In this document: positions 52,623-60,660 of the stretch, piece after piece
Layout of the letters: each line of letters begins with the position of its first letter
How positions within the stretch are numbered: the stretch's first letter is position 1
Assembly: GCF_030499575.1 (NCBI RefSeq)
Contig: NZ_JASTLC010000001.1
Coordinates: 6,534,001-6,598,000, forward strand
Source of the DNA: Streptomyces sp. DG2A-72
Lineage (GTDB): Bacteria; Actinomycetota; Actinomycetes; Streptomycetales; Streptomycetaceae
DNA length: 64,000 nucleotides
Direction: 5' to 3'
Notes under the pieces: model-generated
Told to the model about the DNA's origin: nothing
The model's input: the letters and a program-made list of their open reading frames with translations, nothing else
Database searches by the model: none
Position numbers and translations under genes: made by a program

Positions 52623-55028
52623 ATGGGCGGATCAGCGCCACGACGGGACCGTCACCTGCCGGCCGAGACGACCAGCTTCGTCGACCGCCGGGACGAACTG
52701 GCCGAAGGCCGCGAGCTGTTGGCCCGCGCCCGGCTGGTCACGCTCACCGGTCCCGGCGGCGTCGGCAAGACCCGGCTCGCCGCGCGCCTCGCGGCCCGGG
52801 TCGCCCGCGCCTTCCCGGACGGCGTCCGCTTCGTGCACCTGGCGGGCCTCCACGACCCGGCGCTCGTCCCGCTCGCCGCCGCCGACGCCCTCGGCCTGCA
52901 CGACCACTCCACGCAGCCCCCGCTGGACGCGCTCGTGGAACAGGTACGGGACCGGCGGCTGCTCCTCGTCGTCGACAACTGCGAGCATCTGCTGACCACC
53001 TGCGCCGAACTCGCCGCCGCCCTGCTGCGCGGCACCACCGGCGTCCGCGTCCTCGCCACCAGCCGCCACCGCCTGGGCCTCACCGAGGAACACCTCCTGG
53101 ACGTACGGCCGTTGCCGGTCCCCGACCCGGACGGCGACCTCTCCGCCGCCGACGGCTACCCCGCCCTCGCCCTCTTCGCCGACCGCGCCGCCGCCGTCGT
53201 CCCCGGCTTCCGCCTCACCGCCGCCAACCGGGCCGCCGTCGCCCGGCTGTGCCGACGGCTCGACGGCCTCCCGCTCGCCATCGAACTCGCCGCCGTCCGG
53301 ATGCGCGTCCTCGGCGTCGAGCAGCTCCTCGACCGCCTCGACGACCGCTACCGCCTGCTGAACGCCGGCAGCCCGGCCGCCCTGCCCCGGCACCGGACCC
53401 TGTGCGCCGCCATCGACTGGAGCCACGAACTGTGCACCGAACGCGAACAGCTGGTGTGGGCGCGCGCCTGCGTGCTGGCCGGCAGCTTCGACCTGGACAC
53501 GGCGGAGGCCGTGTGCGCGGACGGCGAGCGCAGCGAGATGGGGGTACCCCCGGCCGAAGGCTGGGGGAGAAGCGAGATGGGGGTCCCCCCGGCCGGAGGC
53601 TGGGGGAAGGTCGGCGCGCACGACGTCCTCGAAGCCGTCGCCGGACTTGTCGACAAGTCGGTGCTGTGCCGGGAGTCGGGCCCTGACGGGGTGCGCTACC
53701 GGCTGCTGTTCACCCTTCGCCACTACGGCCTGGAGCGGCTGCGCCGGCTGCCCGGCGAGGAGACCGCCGCCCGGCGCCGCCAGCGCGATTGGATGCTGGC
53801 GTGCGCAGCCGCCCGCGAACGCACCTGGTTCGGACCCGGACAGCGGGAGACCGTCACCCGGCTCCGAGCCGACCAGGACAACCTGCGCGCTGCCCTCGAC
53901 TTCTGCCTCACCGCCCCGGGCGAACGCCTCGCCGGACTGCGGCTCGCGGGCACCCTCTGGTTCTACTGGCATGCCTGCGGCGCACCCCGCGAAGGCCGCT
54001 ACTGGCTCGACCGCGCCCTTGACGCCAACCCCGAGCCGACCCCCGAACGCGCCCGTGGCCTGTGGGTCGCCGGCCTCCTCGCCGCCGCCACCCAGGACCT
54101 CACCCGAGGCCTGGGCCTCGCCAAGGACGCCCGCCGCCTCGCCCGTCACCTCGGCGACCCGGCCGAGACCGCCCACGCCGAGTACGTCATCGGCGTCCTC
54201 CAACTCTTCGGCAACGATCTCCAGATCGCCCTCGCCCACTTCGAGACCGCCGTCGCCCGCGGTCGCGCCCCCGGCCAGCACCTCAGCATGCACGGCCTCG
54301 ACAAGGTCGAACTCGCCTGCGCCCTCGCCCTGCTGGGCCAGGCCGACCGTGCCGTCGCCGTCTGCGAGGCCGCGCTGCCCGAATGCGCCGAGCACGACGA
54401 GGACTGGGTGCGCTCCTACCTGCTGCGGATCCTCGCCCTCGCCCACACCGTCCGCCAGGACTGGCCACGCGCCGAACGGCACGCCCTCGACGCGCTGCGC
54501 CGCAAACTCGACGTCAACGACGCCATCGGCATCGGACTCACCCTCGACCTGCTCGCCGTGATCTCCGCCGAACGCGGCAGCCCGGAACGCGCCGCCGTCC
54601 TGCTCGGCGCCGCCGACCGCGTATGGGCGGACATCGACAAAGGCCGCTGGGGCTCGGACGCCCTCAACTCCGCACGGAGACAGTGCGAGAAACGGGCGCG
54701 CGAGACGCTGGACGGGCCCGCCTTCCAGCGGTCGTACGACCGCGGTGGTGCGTACGGCCTGACCGAGGCCGTCGCCTACGCGCTCAGCGACGAGCAGCCG
54801 CCCGAGGAGAACGACGAGAGCACCGAGCGGCCCTCCAACGGCGTCCGCCTCACCCGCCGTGAGACGGAGGTCGCCGCGCTCGTCGCCGAAGGGCTCGCCA
54901 ACCAGCAGATCGCCGACCGACTGGTGATCGCCCGCCGAACCGCCGAAGGCCATGTGGAACGCATCCTCAGCAAGCTCGGCTTCAGCAACCGCAGCCAGAT
55001 CGCCGCCTGGGTGGCGGCCCAGCGCTGA
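52623..55028 (+). CDS. LuxR-family STAND regulator (ATPase plus C-terminal helix-turn-helix)
   Basis: An 801-residue regulator. The P-loop is at 43-50 (GPGGVGKT) and Walker B in LLLVVDNCEHLL. A GLPLAIELAA block and winged helix follow, then a helical TPR-like region. The LuxR/GerE helix-turn-helix closes the protein (LTRRETEVAALVAEGLANQQ, VIARRTAEGHVERIL). Residues 304-329 are two tandem copies of a 39-base repeat, an in-frame insertion in the region after the ATPase. It lies directly before the MEDS and ATP-binding genes, and it may control its neighbours. Confidence 0.92.
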   Translation: MGGSAPRRDRHLPAETTSFVDRRDELAEGRELLARARLVTLTGPGGVGKTRLAARLAARVARAFPDGVRFVHLAGLHDPALVPLAAADALGLHDHSTQPPLDALVEQVRDRRLLLVVDNCEHLLTTCAELAAALLRGTTGVRVLATSRHRLGLTEEHLLDVRPLPVPDPDGDLSAADGYPALALFADRAAAVVPGFRLTAANRAAVARLCRRLDGLPLAIELAAVRMRVLGVEQLLDRLDDRYRLLNAGSPAALPRHRTLCAAIDWSHELCTEREQLVWARACVLAGSFDLDTAEAVCADGERSEMGVPPAEGWGRSEMGVPPAGGWGKVGAHDVLEAVAGLVDKSVLCRESGPDGVRYRLLFTLRHYGLERLRRLPGEETAARRRQRDWMLACAAARERTWFGPGQRETVTRLRADQDNLRAALDFCLTAPGERLAGLRLAGTLWFYWHACGAPREGRYWLDRALDANPEPTPERARGLWVAGLLAAATQDLTRGLGLAKDARRLARHLGDPAETAHAEYVIGVLQLFGNDLQIALAHFETAVARGRAPGQHLSMHGLDKVELACALALLGQADRAVAVCEAALPECAEHDEDWVRSYLLRILALAHTVRQDWPRAERHALDALRRKLDVNDAIGIGLTLDLLAVISAERGSPERAAVLLGAADRVWADIDKGRWGSDALNSARRQCEKRARETLDGPAFQRSYDRGGAYGLTEAVAYALSDEQPPEENDESTERPSNGVRLTRRETEVAALVAEGLANQQIADRLVIARRTAEGHVERILSKLGFSNRSQIAAWVAAQR
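53532..53609 (+). repeat. Two tandem copies of a 39-base repeat inside the LuxR-family gene
   Basis: Copies at 53532-53570 and 53571-53609 share AGCGAGATGGGGGT, CCCCCGGCC and GGCTGGGGGA with five or so differences. Each copy contains a hairpin of GGGGGT / ACCCCC type. They encode RSEMGVPPAEGWG twice, low-complexity compared with the rest of the protein. Such elements are typical of Streptomyces intergenic regions, so their in-frame presence is unusual. Confidence 0.85.
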
Positions 55029-55068
55029 ACCCGTCAGGCACCTCCCTCCCAGACCTCGAAGGGAACCC

Positions 55069-55977
55069 GTGACCATCCATCCCGCCCTCGCCCACGGGGC
55101 GTTCGACCACCGTATGGCCGTCTTCGGCACGGACGACGCATTCGTCGCCGCCGCCCTGCCGTTCCTCACCGAAGGCCTCGGCGCCCCCGGCGAACCCCCG
55201 CCCGTCGCCATCGCCGCCCCCGGCAAGCTGGACCTGCTGCGGGACGCCCTCGGCGGTGACGCCAAGAGCGTCGGCCTGATCCCGCAGACCGACTGGTACA
55301 CCGGCAATGCCGCCAACGCCGTCGCCCAGGGCGCCGGTTACCTCGCCGCGCACGCCGGACCCGGCGGCCGTATCCACCTCCTCATGGAACCCGTCTGGGA
55401 CGGCCGCGCCGGACGCTCACCCCGCGAGACCGCCGAGTGGATCCGCTACGAGGCCCTCGCCAACCTCCTCTTCGCGCCGCTCGCGACCACCGCGATGTGC
55501 GCGTACGACACCCGCACCGCCGGAGCCGCCATCGTCGCCGCCGCCCGCCGCGCCCACCCCGGCACGGGGGCCTACGTGGACCCGGTCACGCTCGCCGCCG
55601 AGCTGGACGCCGTACCGCTGCCGGAGCCTCCGGCGGACGCGCAGCTCCTCCACCACCCGGACCCGGACGCGCTGTGCGCCGGGGCGGTCGCCCGTGGACT
55701 GTCCGCCGCGGACGCCGAGTTGTTCGCCGGCTCCGTCCTCGCGGCGGCGGCCTCCCTCGGACCGGTCACCGGTGCGCTGCTGTGGGGCGCCGCGCCCGCC
55801 TGCGTCTGCGAGCTGCGCACCACGCGCCGCGTCGCCGACCCGCTCGCCGGGTTCGTCCCGCCGCCCGACGCCGAACTCGAGCCGGAGCAGGGGCTGTGGT
55901 TCGCCCGGCAGGTGTGCGCGTACGTCGATGTGCGCGACGACGCGGAGGGGGCGACCGTACGCCTGCAGTACGCGTAG
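55069..55977 (+). CDS. MEDS-domain signalling protein
   Basis: A protein of about 302 residues. The first 180 residues match the MEDS (DcmR-type sensory) fold: HRMAVFGTDDAFVAAALPFL, LLMEPVWDGR, and YEALANLLFAPLATTAMCAY. The C-terminal half is of unknown fold. Such proteins pair with ATP-binding anti-sigma-like kinases in Streptomyces, and one follows 76 bases later. The start is GTG at 55069 after GAAGGGAACCC. It lies 40 bases after the LuxR-type gene. Confidence 0.85.
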   Translation: MTIHPALAHGAFDHRMAVFGTDDAFVAAALPFLTEGLGAPGEPPPVAIAAPGKLDLLRDALGGDAKSVGLIPQTDWYTGNAANAVAQGAGYLAAHAGPGGRIHLLMEPVWDGRAGRSPRETAEWIRYEALANLLFAPLATTAMCAYDTRTAGAAIVAAARRAHPGTGAYVDPVTLAAELDAVPLPEPPADAQLLHHPDPDALCAGAVARGLSAADAELFAGSVLAAAASLGPVTGALLWGAAPACVCELRTTRRVADPLAGFVPPPDAELEPEQGLWFARQVCAYVDVRDDAEGATVRLQYA

Positions 55978-56053
55978 CCGTACGTCGACGCAGGTACGGA
56001 AACAGGTAGTCCTCCCCGTGTGCGGTACCCGCGGGGAGGACACCGTAGGAACC

Positions 56054-56539
56054 ATGCTGCAACTCTCCGGGGGACGCCTCCCGGAACCCGGTCCCAGGTA
56101 CGGCGCCTACCCCCAACCGCCCTTGGGGGCGGGCCACTCGAGCGTCGAATACGAGCCGCGTGCGACTGCCGTCGGCGAGGCGCGCAGGGAGGTTCGCCGG
56201 CAGCTGGAGATATGGGGACTGGCCGAGCGGGACGACGTGGCCGACACGGCCGAGCTGCTCGTCAGCGAGCTGGCGACCAACGCGCTGCTGCACTCCGAGA
56301 GCAGGTTCACGCTCACCATGACCGCCGCGCACGGTGTTCTGCGGTGTGAGGTCGCTGACGCGGGTGACGGACAGCCGCGAGTTCTGGACGCGGGGACGTC
56401 GGAGAGCGGTCGGGGGATGTTTCTGGTCGACGCGCTGGCGCTCCGCTGGGGGTGGCAGGACGACGGGGCGGGGACGACTGTTTGGTTCGAACTCGGCACG
56501 TGTGGGTGTGCGTTGGGTGGTTCTTCGGGCTGCGGGTAG
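56054..56539 (+). CDS. Histidine-kinase-like ATP-binding protein (anti-sigma type)
   Basis: A 161-residue GHKL ATPase domain with N-box LLVSELATNALLHS, G1 EVADAGDGQP and G2 SESGRGMFLVDALALRWGW. A glycine-rich N-terminal extension of about 30 residues precedes it. The C-terminal residues after ELGTCG run into the dispersed repeat at the stop codon. GTAGGAACC precedes the ATG. It likely works with the MEDS protein. Confidence 0.88.
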   Translation: MLQLSGGRLPEPGPRYGAYPQPPLGAGHSSVEYEPRATAVGEARREVRRQLEIWGLAERDDVADTAELLVSELATNALLHSESRFTLTMTAAHGVLRCEVADAGDGQPRVLDAGTSESGRGMFLVDALALRWGWQDDGAGTTVWFELGTCGCALGGSSGCG

Positions 56540-56577
56540 TGGGGGCTGGTCGCGCAGTTCCCCGCGCCCCTTTTGGG
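56539..56577 (+). repeat. Dispersed intergenic repeat, copy D
   Basis: GTGGGGGCT followed by the core GGTCGCGCAGTTCCCC and GCGCCCCTTTTGGG begins at the last base of the ATP-binding gene's stop codon. It lies between that gene and the Nramp-related gene in the same orientation as copies B and C. Confidence 0.85.
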
Positions 56578-56632
56578 TTGGTCGGCGCGCGACCTCTTGT
56601 ATGCGCAGCTCTTTTGCGCTTTCTTGATCGGC

Positions 56633-57943
56633 ATGGCGGAGACGACGGGAAACCAGGCGACGGGGCAGGCCACCACCGCACCTCGCAAGTCCAGTTGGAA
56701 GTACATCGGGCCCGGCATCGTCGTCGCGGCGACCGGCGTGGGTGCCGGGGACCTGGTGGCGACGCTGATCGCGGGCAGCAACTTCGGGTACACGCTGCTG
56801 TGGGCCGCCGTCATCGGATGTGTGGTGAAGATCTCGTTGGCCGAGGCGGCGGGGCGCTGGCATCTGTCGACGGGGCGGACCCTGTTCGACGGGTGGGCGA
56901 GTCTGGGGCGTTGGACGACGTGGTTCTTCGTCGTCTACGTCGTGATCTGGGGCTTTGTCTATGGCGCGGCGGCGATGTCGTCCAGCGCGCTCCCGCTCCA
57001 GGCCCTGTTCCCGGACGTGATGGACCTCAAGTGGTGGGGCATCGCCTGCGGCCTGGTCGGCCTGGTCTTCGTCTGGTTCAACAAGTACGCGGTGTTCGAG
57101 AAGGTCATGACGGTGCTGGTCGGCGTCATGTTCGTGGTGACCGTCTATCTGGCGATCCGGGTCACGCCGAACCTCGGGGACGCCTTCGCCGGTCTGCTGC
57201 CGGTGCTGCCCGACGAGAAGGACTCGATCCTCAACACACTGGGCCTGATCGGTGGCGTCGGCGGCACCATCACGCTGGCCGCGTACGGGTACTGGGTCAA
57301 CGCCAAGGGGTGGACGAACACCGGGTGGATGAAGGTGATGCGCCTGGACAACCGGGTCGCCTACGCCACGACCGGCGTCTTCGTCGTCGCCATGCTCTTC
57401 GTCGGCGCGGAGATGCTGCACTCCGCGAACATCGCCATCGCCAGCGGCGACAAGGGCCTCATCCAGCTGGGCGACATCCTGGAGGACGAGTACGGCTCGG
57501 TGACGGCCAAGTTCTTCCTGATCGGCTTCTTCGCCACCTCCTTCACCTCCCTCATCGGCGTCTGGCACGGCGTGAGCCTGATGTTCGCGGACTTCGTGGC
57601 CCGGCAGCAGAAGCGCGAGAAGGCGACGGGCGAGGAGGTGGCGTCCGGCGAGCGCGAGCGGTCCTGGCCGTTCCGCGCCTACCTGCTGTGGCTCACCTTC
57701 CCGCCCATGGTCCTGCTCTTCGAGGGCCAGCCCTTCCGCCTGGTCATCATCTACGGCGTCCTGGGCGCGGCCTTCCTCCCCTTCCTCGCCGGCACCCTGA
57801 TCTGGCTCCTCAACACCTCACGCACCCCGCGCGAATGGCGCAGCGGTCCGCTGAGCAACGCGATGCTCGCGATCGCCGGGCTGCTGTTCCTGGTGCTGTG
57901 CGTGAAGCAGATCTGGGACCAGCCGTGGTCTGAGTTCTTCTAG
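56633..57943 (+). CDS. Nramp-related membrane transporter
   Basis: A 436-residue integral membrane protein with about eleven helices in the LeuT/Nramp arrangement. Helix 1 carries GVGAGDLVAT (GAGD at 37-40) where true Nramp proteins have DPGN, and helix 6 (GGVGGTITLAAYGYW) lacks the usual MPH metal-binding motif. It is therefore an Nramp relative whose substrate is open; Mn2+/Fe2+ transport cannot be assumed. The ATG at 56633 gives a short polar N-terminus before helix 1; the longer reading runs through the repeat and is rejected. Confidence 0.88.
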   Translation: MAETTGNQATGQATTAPRKSSWKYIGPGIVVAATGVGAGDLVATLIAGSNFGYTLLWAAVIGCVVKISLAEAAGRWHLSTGRTLFDGWASLGRWTTWFFVVYVVIWGFVYGAAAMSSSALPLQALFPDVMDLKWWGIACGLVGLVFVWFNKYAVFEKVMTVLVGVMFVVTVYLAIRVTPNLGDAFAGLLPVLPDEKDSILNTLGLIGGVGGTITLAAYGYWVNAKGWTNTGWMKVMRLDNRVAYATTGVFVVAMLFVGAEMLHSANIAIASGDKGLIQLGDILEDEYGSVTAKFFLIGFFATSFTSLIGVWHGVSLMFADFVARQQKREKATGEEVASGERERSWPFRAYLLWLTFPPMVLLFEGQPFRLVIIYGVLGAAFLPFLAGTLIWLLNTSRTPREWRSGPLSNAMLAIAGLLFLVLCVKQIWDQPWSEFF

Positions 57944-57970
57944 CTCCTCGGGCCGCGTTACCGTGCGCTC

Positions 57971-58420
57971 ATGCAGCAGCCCGATCCCGGCCCACCGCCG
58001 TCAACACCGCCCGGCTTCGGCCCGCCCCCGCAGCCGTACGTCCCCGCGCCCCCCGGCCCACCGCCGTATGCCCCGCCCCAGGCTCCGCCTGCCCAGCAGC
58101 CGTACGCACCCCACCCCGCGCCGATACCGCCCCACCCGGTCCCCGCGGGCCCGGAGTTCCTGGCCGTGGACCGGCGCAACGCCGTCGTCGTGGACGCCTC
58201 CGGGGTCTCCTTCGAGAACCACGGCATGAACCTCGACCTGACCTGGCCCGAGATCCGCAGCGTCCACTACAAGGCGAACGGCAACGTCCTCGTCGTCGGG
58301 GTCGTCCACGTCGACGGGCGGTTCTACGAGTGCGCGGTCGACGCCAGGCGCGGCGATCGGCTGCGGGAGTGGTTCGGTCAGCTGGCGGGCGTACTGGGGC
58401 ACTACCGGCCCATGGGCTGA
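57971..58420 (+). CDS. Proline-rich protein with C-terminal PH-like domain
   Basis: A 149-residue protein. Residues 1-65 are proline-rich (PPPYAPPQAPPAQQPYAP) and likely disordered. The remainder (FLAVDRRNAVVVDASGVSFE, LDLTWPEIRSVHYKA, GRFYECAVDARRGDRLREWF) resembles the small domain of the acidic protein at 50351. The last 19 bases overlap the convergent gene at 58402. The function is unknown. Confidence 0.8.
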   Translation: MQQPDPGPPPSTPPGFGPPPQPYVPAPPGPPPYAPPQAPPAQQPYAPHPAPIPPHPVPAGPEFLAVDRRNAVVVDASGVSFENHGMNLDLTWPEIRSVHYKANGNVLVVGVVHVDGRFYECAVDARRGDRLREWFGQLAGVLGHYRPMG

Positions 58421-59640
58421 ACCCACTTCGGGCTGAGGGCGATCTCCCGCAGCTCCTTCAAGGTCAGGGCCGGGGTCTCGCGGCTGGGGGCGCTGTGCTG
58501 GTCGGCGGCGTTGAAGGCGCTGACGACGACTCGCAGGCCGTCGGTCCGGAGGGTGTCGGCGGTCCACATGACGGTCCCGGAGACGCCCTTGTCGCCCGAG
58601 CTCTCACGGGTGACGACCTTCGTGCCGTCGTCCAGGGTCTCGGCGTCCGAGCCGAACAGCTCGTCTTCGACGTCCTTCATGCCGGGCTGCACATCGACCT
58701 GGACGTAGCTCTTGCCCTTGCCGTCGTCGATGACGAGGTACGTGTAGTCCGTGCCCCTGGTGACCACCTCGACGTCCTTCGGAAGAAGCCCGATGAGTGT
58801 CGTCAGGGTCGTGGTGATGTCGGGACCGTCGGGCGGCGTGCCCTTGAGTTCCTGAGGGATGACGGCGATGACCGGCCTCCACTGCGACGCGGTGACGAAC
58901 GCCTTCAGCTCTGCCGTCGACAGCGGCGGTTCCGGCCGGCTGACCGGCTCGCCCTTCTGGGCGGGGGCGTTCCACTCGCTCAGGCCGATGTGCTGCCCGT
59001 GGGAGGTGACGAGCTCCGCGCGCCACAGCTTCGTCTCCTCGCGGCGGTCCGGATACTCGTACCCCTGGAAGAGCATCAGCGTCGAGCCGCCGACCAGCCT
59101 GGTCGTGGTGCAACTGTCGTACGGAGTCAGCGCCTTGTCCGGACAGGTGGTGAGGTCGCGGGCCTCCGCGCTCCCCGGCTCGACCCGGTTCAGGCTGAGT
59201 CCCATCGCCGCCGGACCCTGGCCGTCGTCGTAGACGAGGCTGGTGTACGACGGGTAGCTGTCGGTGCTGCTGGCCACCTCCTGGGAGAACTCCCCCTCGG
59301 GGAGCAGCGACTTGAACATCTTGAGCACCTCCTCGGCCGTGATGGCGTTGGGCTCGGGCGTGGCCGAAGAGGCGGGCGCGGTCGTCGTACGCCCGGATCC
59401 GACGGACTGCTGTCCGCCGCCGTCGCTCCAGGGCACGGCCAGCGCGCCGCCCAGGCCCACGAGGGCGATGGCCGCCGCGCTGCCGACGACCGCGGCCCGG
59501 CGGCGCAGCCGCAGCCGGTGGCCGCGGGCCTGACCGGCGGCGGCGAGGGCTGACCGGTCGGTGTCGAAGGTGTCGCCGGTGTCGCGCAGGGCGTTGCCGA
59601 GCTGGTGCTCGAAGAGGTCTTCCTGGTGTTCGGAGGGCAT
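58402..59640 (-). CDS. Membrane-anchored protein downstream of a SigE-type sigma factor
   Basis: A 412-residue protein with a cytoplasmic stretch of about 45 residues (MPSEHQEDLFEHQLGNALRD), a membrane segment at 48-69 (AAVVGSAAAIALVGLGGALA) and a long exterior domain. This is a common layout for proteins encoded next to SigE-family sigma factors in Streptomyces, possibly a sensor or anti-sigma-like partner. It follows the sigma gene by 47 bases on the same strand. No enzymatic motif is seen. The ATG at 59640 has only a weak ribosome-binding site. Confidence 0.82.
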   Translation of the reverse strand: MPSEHQEDLFEHQLGNALRDTGDTFDTDRSALAAAGQARGHRLRLRRRAAVVGSAAAIALVGLGGALAVPWSDGGGQQSVGSGRTTTAPASSATPEPNAITAEEVLKMFKSLLPEGEFSQEVASSTDSYPSYTSLVYDDGQGPAAMGLSLNRVEPGSAEARDLTTCPDKALTPYDSCTTTRLVGGSTLMLFQGYEYPDRREETKLWRAELVTSHGQHIGLSEWNAPAQKGEPVSRPEPPLSTAELKAFVTASQWRPVIAVIPQELKGTPPDGPDITTTLTTLIGLLPKDVEVVTRGTDYTYLVIDDGKGKSYVQVDVQPGMKDVEDELFGSDAETLDDGTKVVTRESSGDKGVSGTVMWTADTLRTDGLRVVVSAFNAADQHSAPSRETPALTLKELREIALSPKWVQPMGR

Positions 59641-59687
59641 GACAAACCACCGTTTCTGCAGAGGTGTCGGTCTGGGCTCGATGGCGA

Positions 59688-60206
59688 TCAGGAGGCGGCG
59701 TACTCGCCCATGTCCTCGCCGAGGAGTGCGCGCAGCCTGGCCAGCGCACGGGTGCACCGGGTGCGTACCGCGGCCGAGCTGGTGTTCATCGCGTCGGCGG
59801 TCTCCTCGATGGAGCGGTCCTCCCAGTAGCGCAGGACGACCACCGCCCGGTCCTTGGCGGGCAGCCGGGCGAGCGCCTCCAGCAGCGTCAGCCGCAGGGA
59901 GGTGTCGCCGCCGGCGGCGTACGGCAGCTCCGGCAGGACGTCCATGGCGCGCTCGGTGCTGCTGCGGCGCCGCTGATGGGCGAGGAAGGTGCGGGTGAGA
60001 ACGGTCTGCGCGTACCCCGCCGGGTTGCCGACCCGGGAGACGCGTCCCCATCTGACGTACAGCCGCCCGAGGGTCTCCTGCACCAGATCCTCGGCCAGAT
60101 GCGTGTCCCCCGCGGTCAGCAGGCAAGCGGACCGGTAGAGATGCCCGGCCCGTGCCGCCGCGAACGCGGCGTACTCTTCGTACCCGCCCGCGCGGACCTG
60201 TCTCAT
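59688..60206 (-). CDS. SigE-family ECF RNA polymerase sigma factor
   Basis: A 172-residue sigma factor. Region 2 is at about residues 10-75 (YEEYAAFAAARAGHLYRSAC, EDLVQETLGRLYVRWGRV), and region 4 with its helix-turn-helix at about 110-165 (LPAKDRAVVVLRYWEDRSIE, TADAMNTSSAAVRTRCTRA). AGGGGCGTAC precedes the ATG. It is encoded just upstream of the membrane-anchored partner. Confidence 0.92.
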   Translation of the reverse strand: MRQVRAGGYEEYAAFAAARAGHLYRSACLLTAGDTHLAEDLVQETLGRLYVRWGRVSRVGNPAGYAQTVLTRTFLAHQRRRSSTERAMDVLPELPYAAGGDTSLRLTLLEALARLPAKDRAVVVLRYWEDRSIEETADAMNTSSAAVRTRCTRALARLRALLGEDMGEYAAS

Positions 60207-60288
60207 GTACGCCCCTATCGTCGGCCTTCACCTCATTGATGCGGTGGGCCCGGGGAAATGTTTCACACGAATCGACGGAGGGGGCAGG

Positions 60289-60426
60289 TCATCGCGCCCC
60301 GAAACCGGCGTTCTTGGCGTTGTTGACGTCGGCGGCGGACGCCTGGCTCGCACCGGTGAGGGAGAGGGCCAGAGCGGCGGTGACGGCGCCCGCCCAGAGT
60401 CGTATCGATCTCTTCTGTGGGGACAT
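60289..60426 (-). pseudogene. Truncated secreted protein (chitinase-like N-terminus, 45 codons)
   Basis: MSPQKRSIRLWAGAVTAALA then LSLTGASQASAADVNNAKNA and GFGAR before TGA. This is a complete signal peptide with cleavage after ASA and the start of a mature protein resembling the N-termini of Streptomyces chitinases (DxNxAKNxGFExG). The rest of the enzyme is missing, so it is probably a remnant, though it could be a small secreted peptide. A DasR-type box lies immediately upstream. Confidence 0.6.
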
Positions 60427-60436
60427 GACCAACACG

Positions 60437-60450
60437 TTGGTCCAGACCAA
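60437..60450. promoter_or_regulatory. DasR-responsive element (dre)
   Basis: TTGGTCCAGACCAA is a perfect palindrome matching the DasR consensus (TGGTCTAGACCA core, one base different). It lies 11 to 24 bases upstream of the truncated secreted ORF on the minus strand. DasR represses chitin and GlcNAc genes and is released by glucosamine 6-phosphate. The rest of the gap 60451-60660 holds nothing recognisable. Confidence 0.75.
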
Positions 60451-60660
60451 TTCTGTTGTCAAGGGATGCTGCCGAGATGCTCAACCTGCCCCGTTTTGGC
60501 AGGCCTTGTGCAACACCGGATGCTTCGCAGCTACAGAAACGCTGTTCTCCGGTCATAGAGGCGTGGATACAGTGCTTTGGAAGTCACGCTGTGAAGTCGA
60601 CTCGGTGCGTCGGGGTATCGCCGGCGGGCCGACAGGGGCGGGTGAACCGGGGAGCTGCAC

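Noticed and set aside
52632..55316. 894-codon minus-strand frame opposite the LuxR-type gene
   Set aside because: No motif or start signal; spans the intergenic gap to the MEDS gene.
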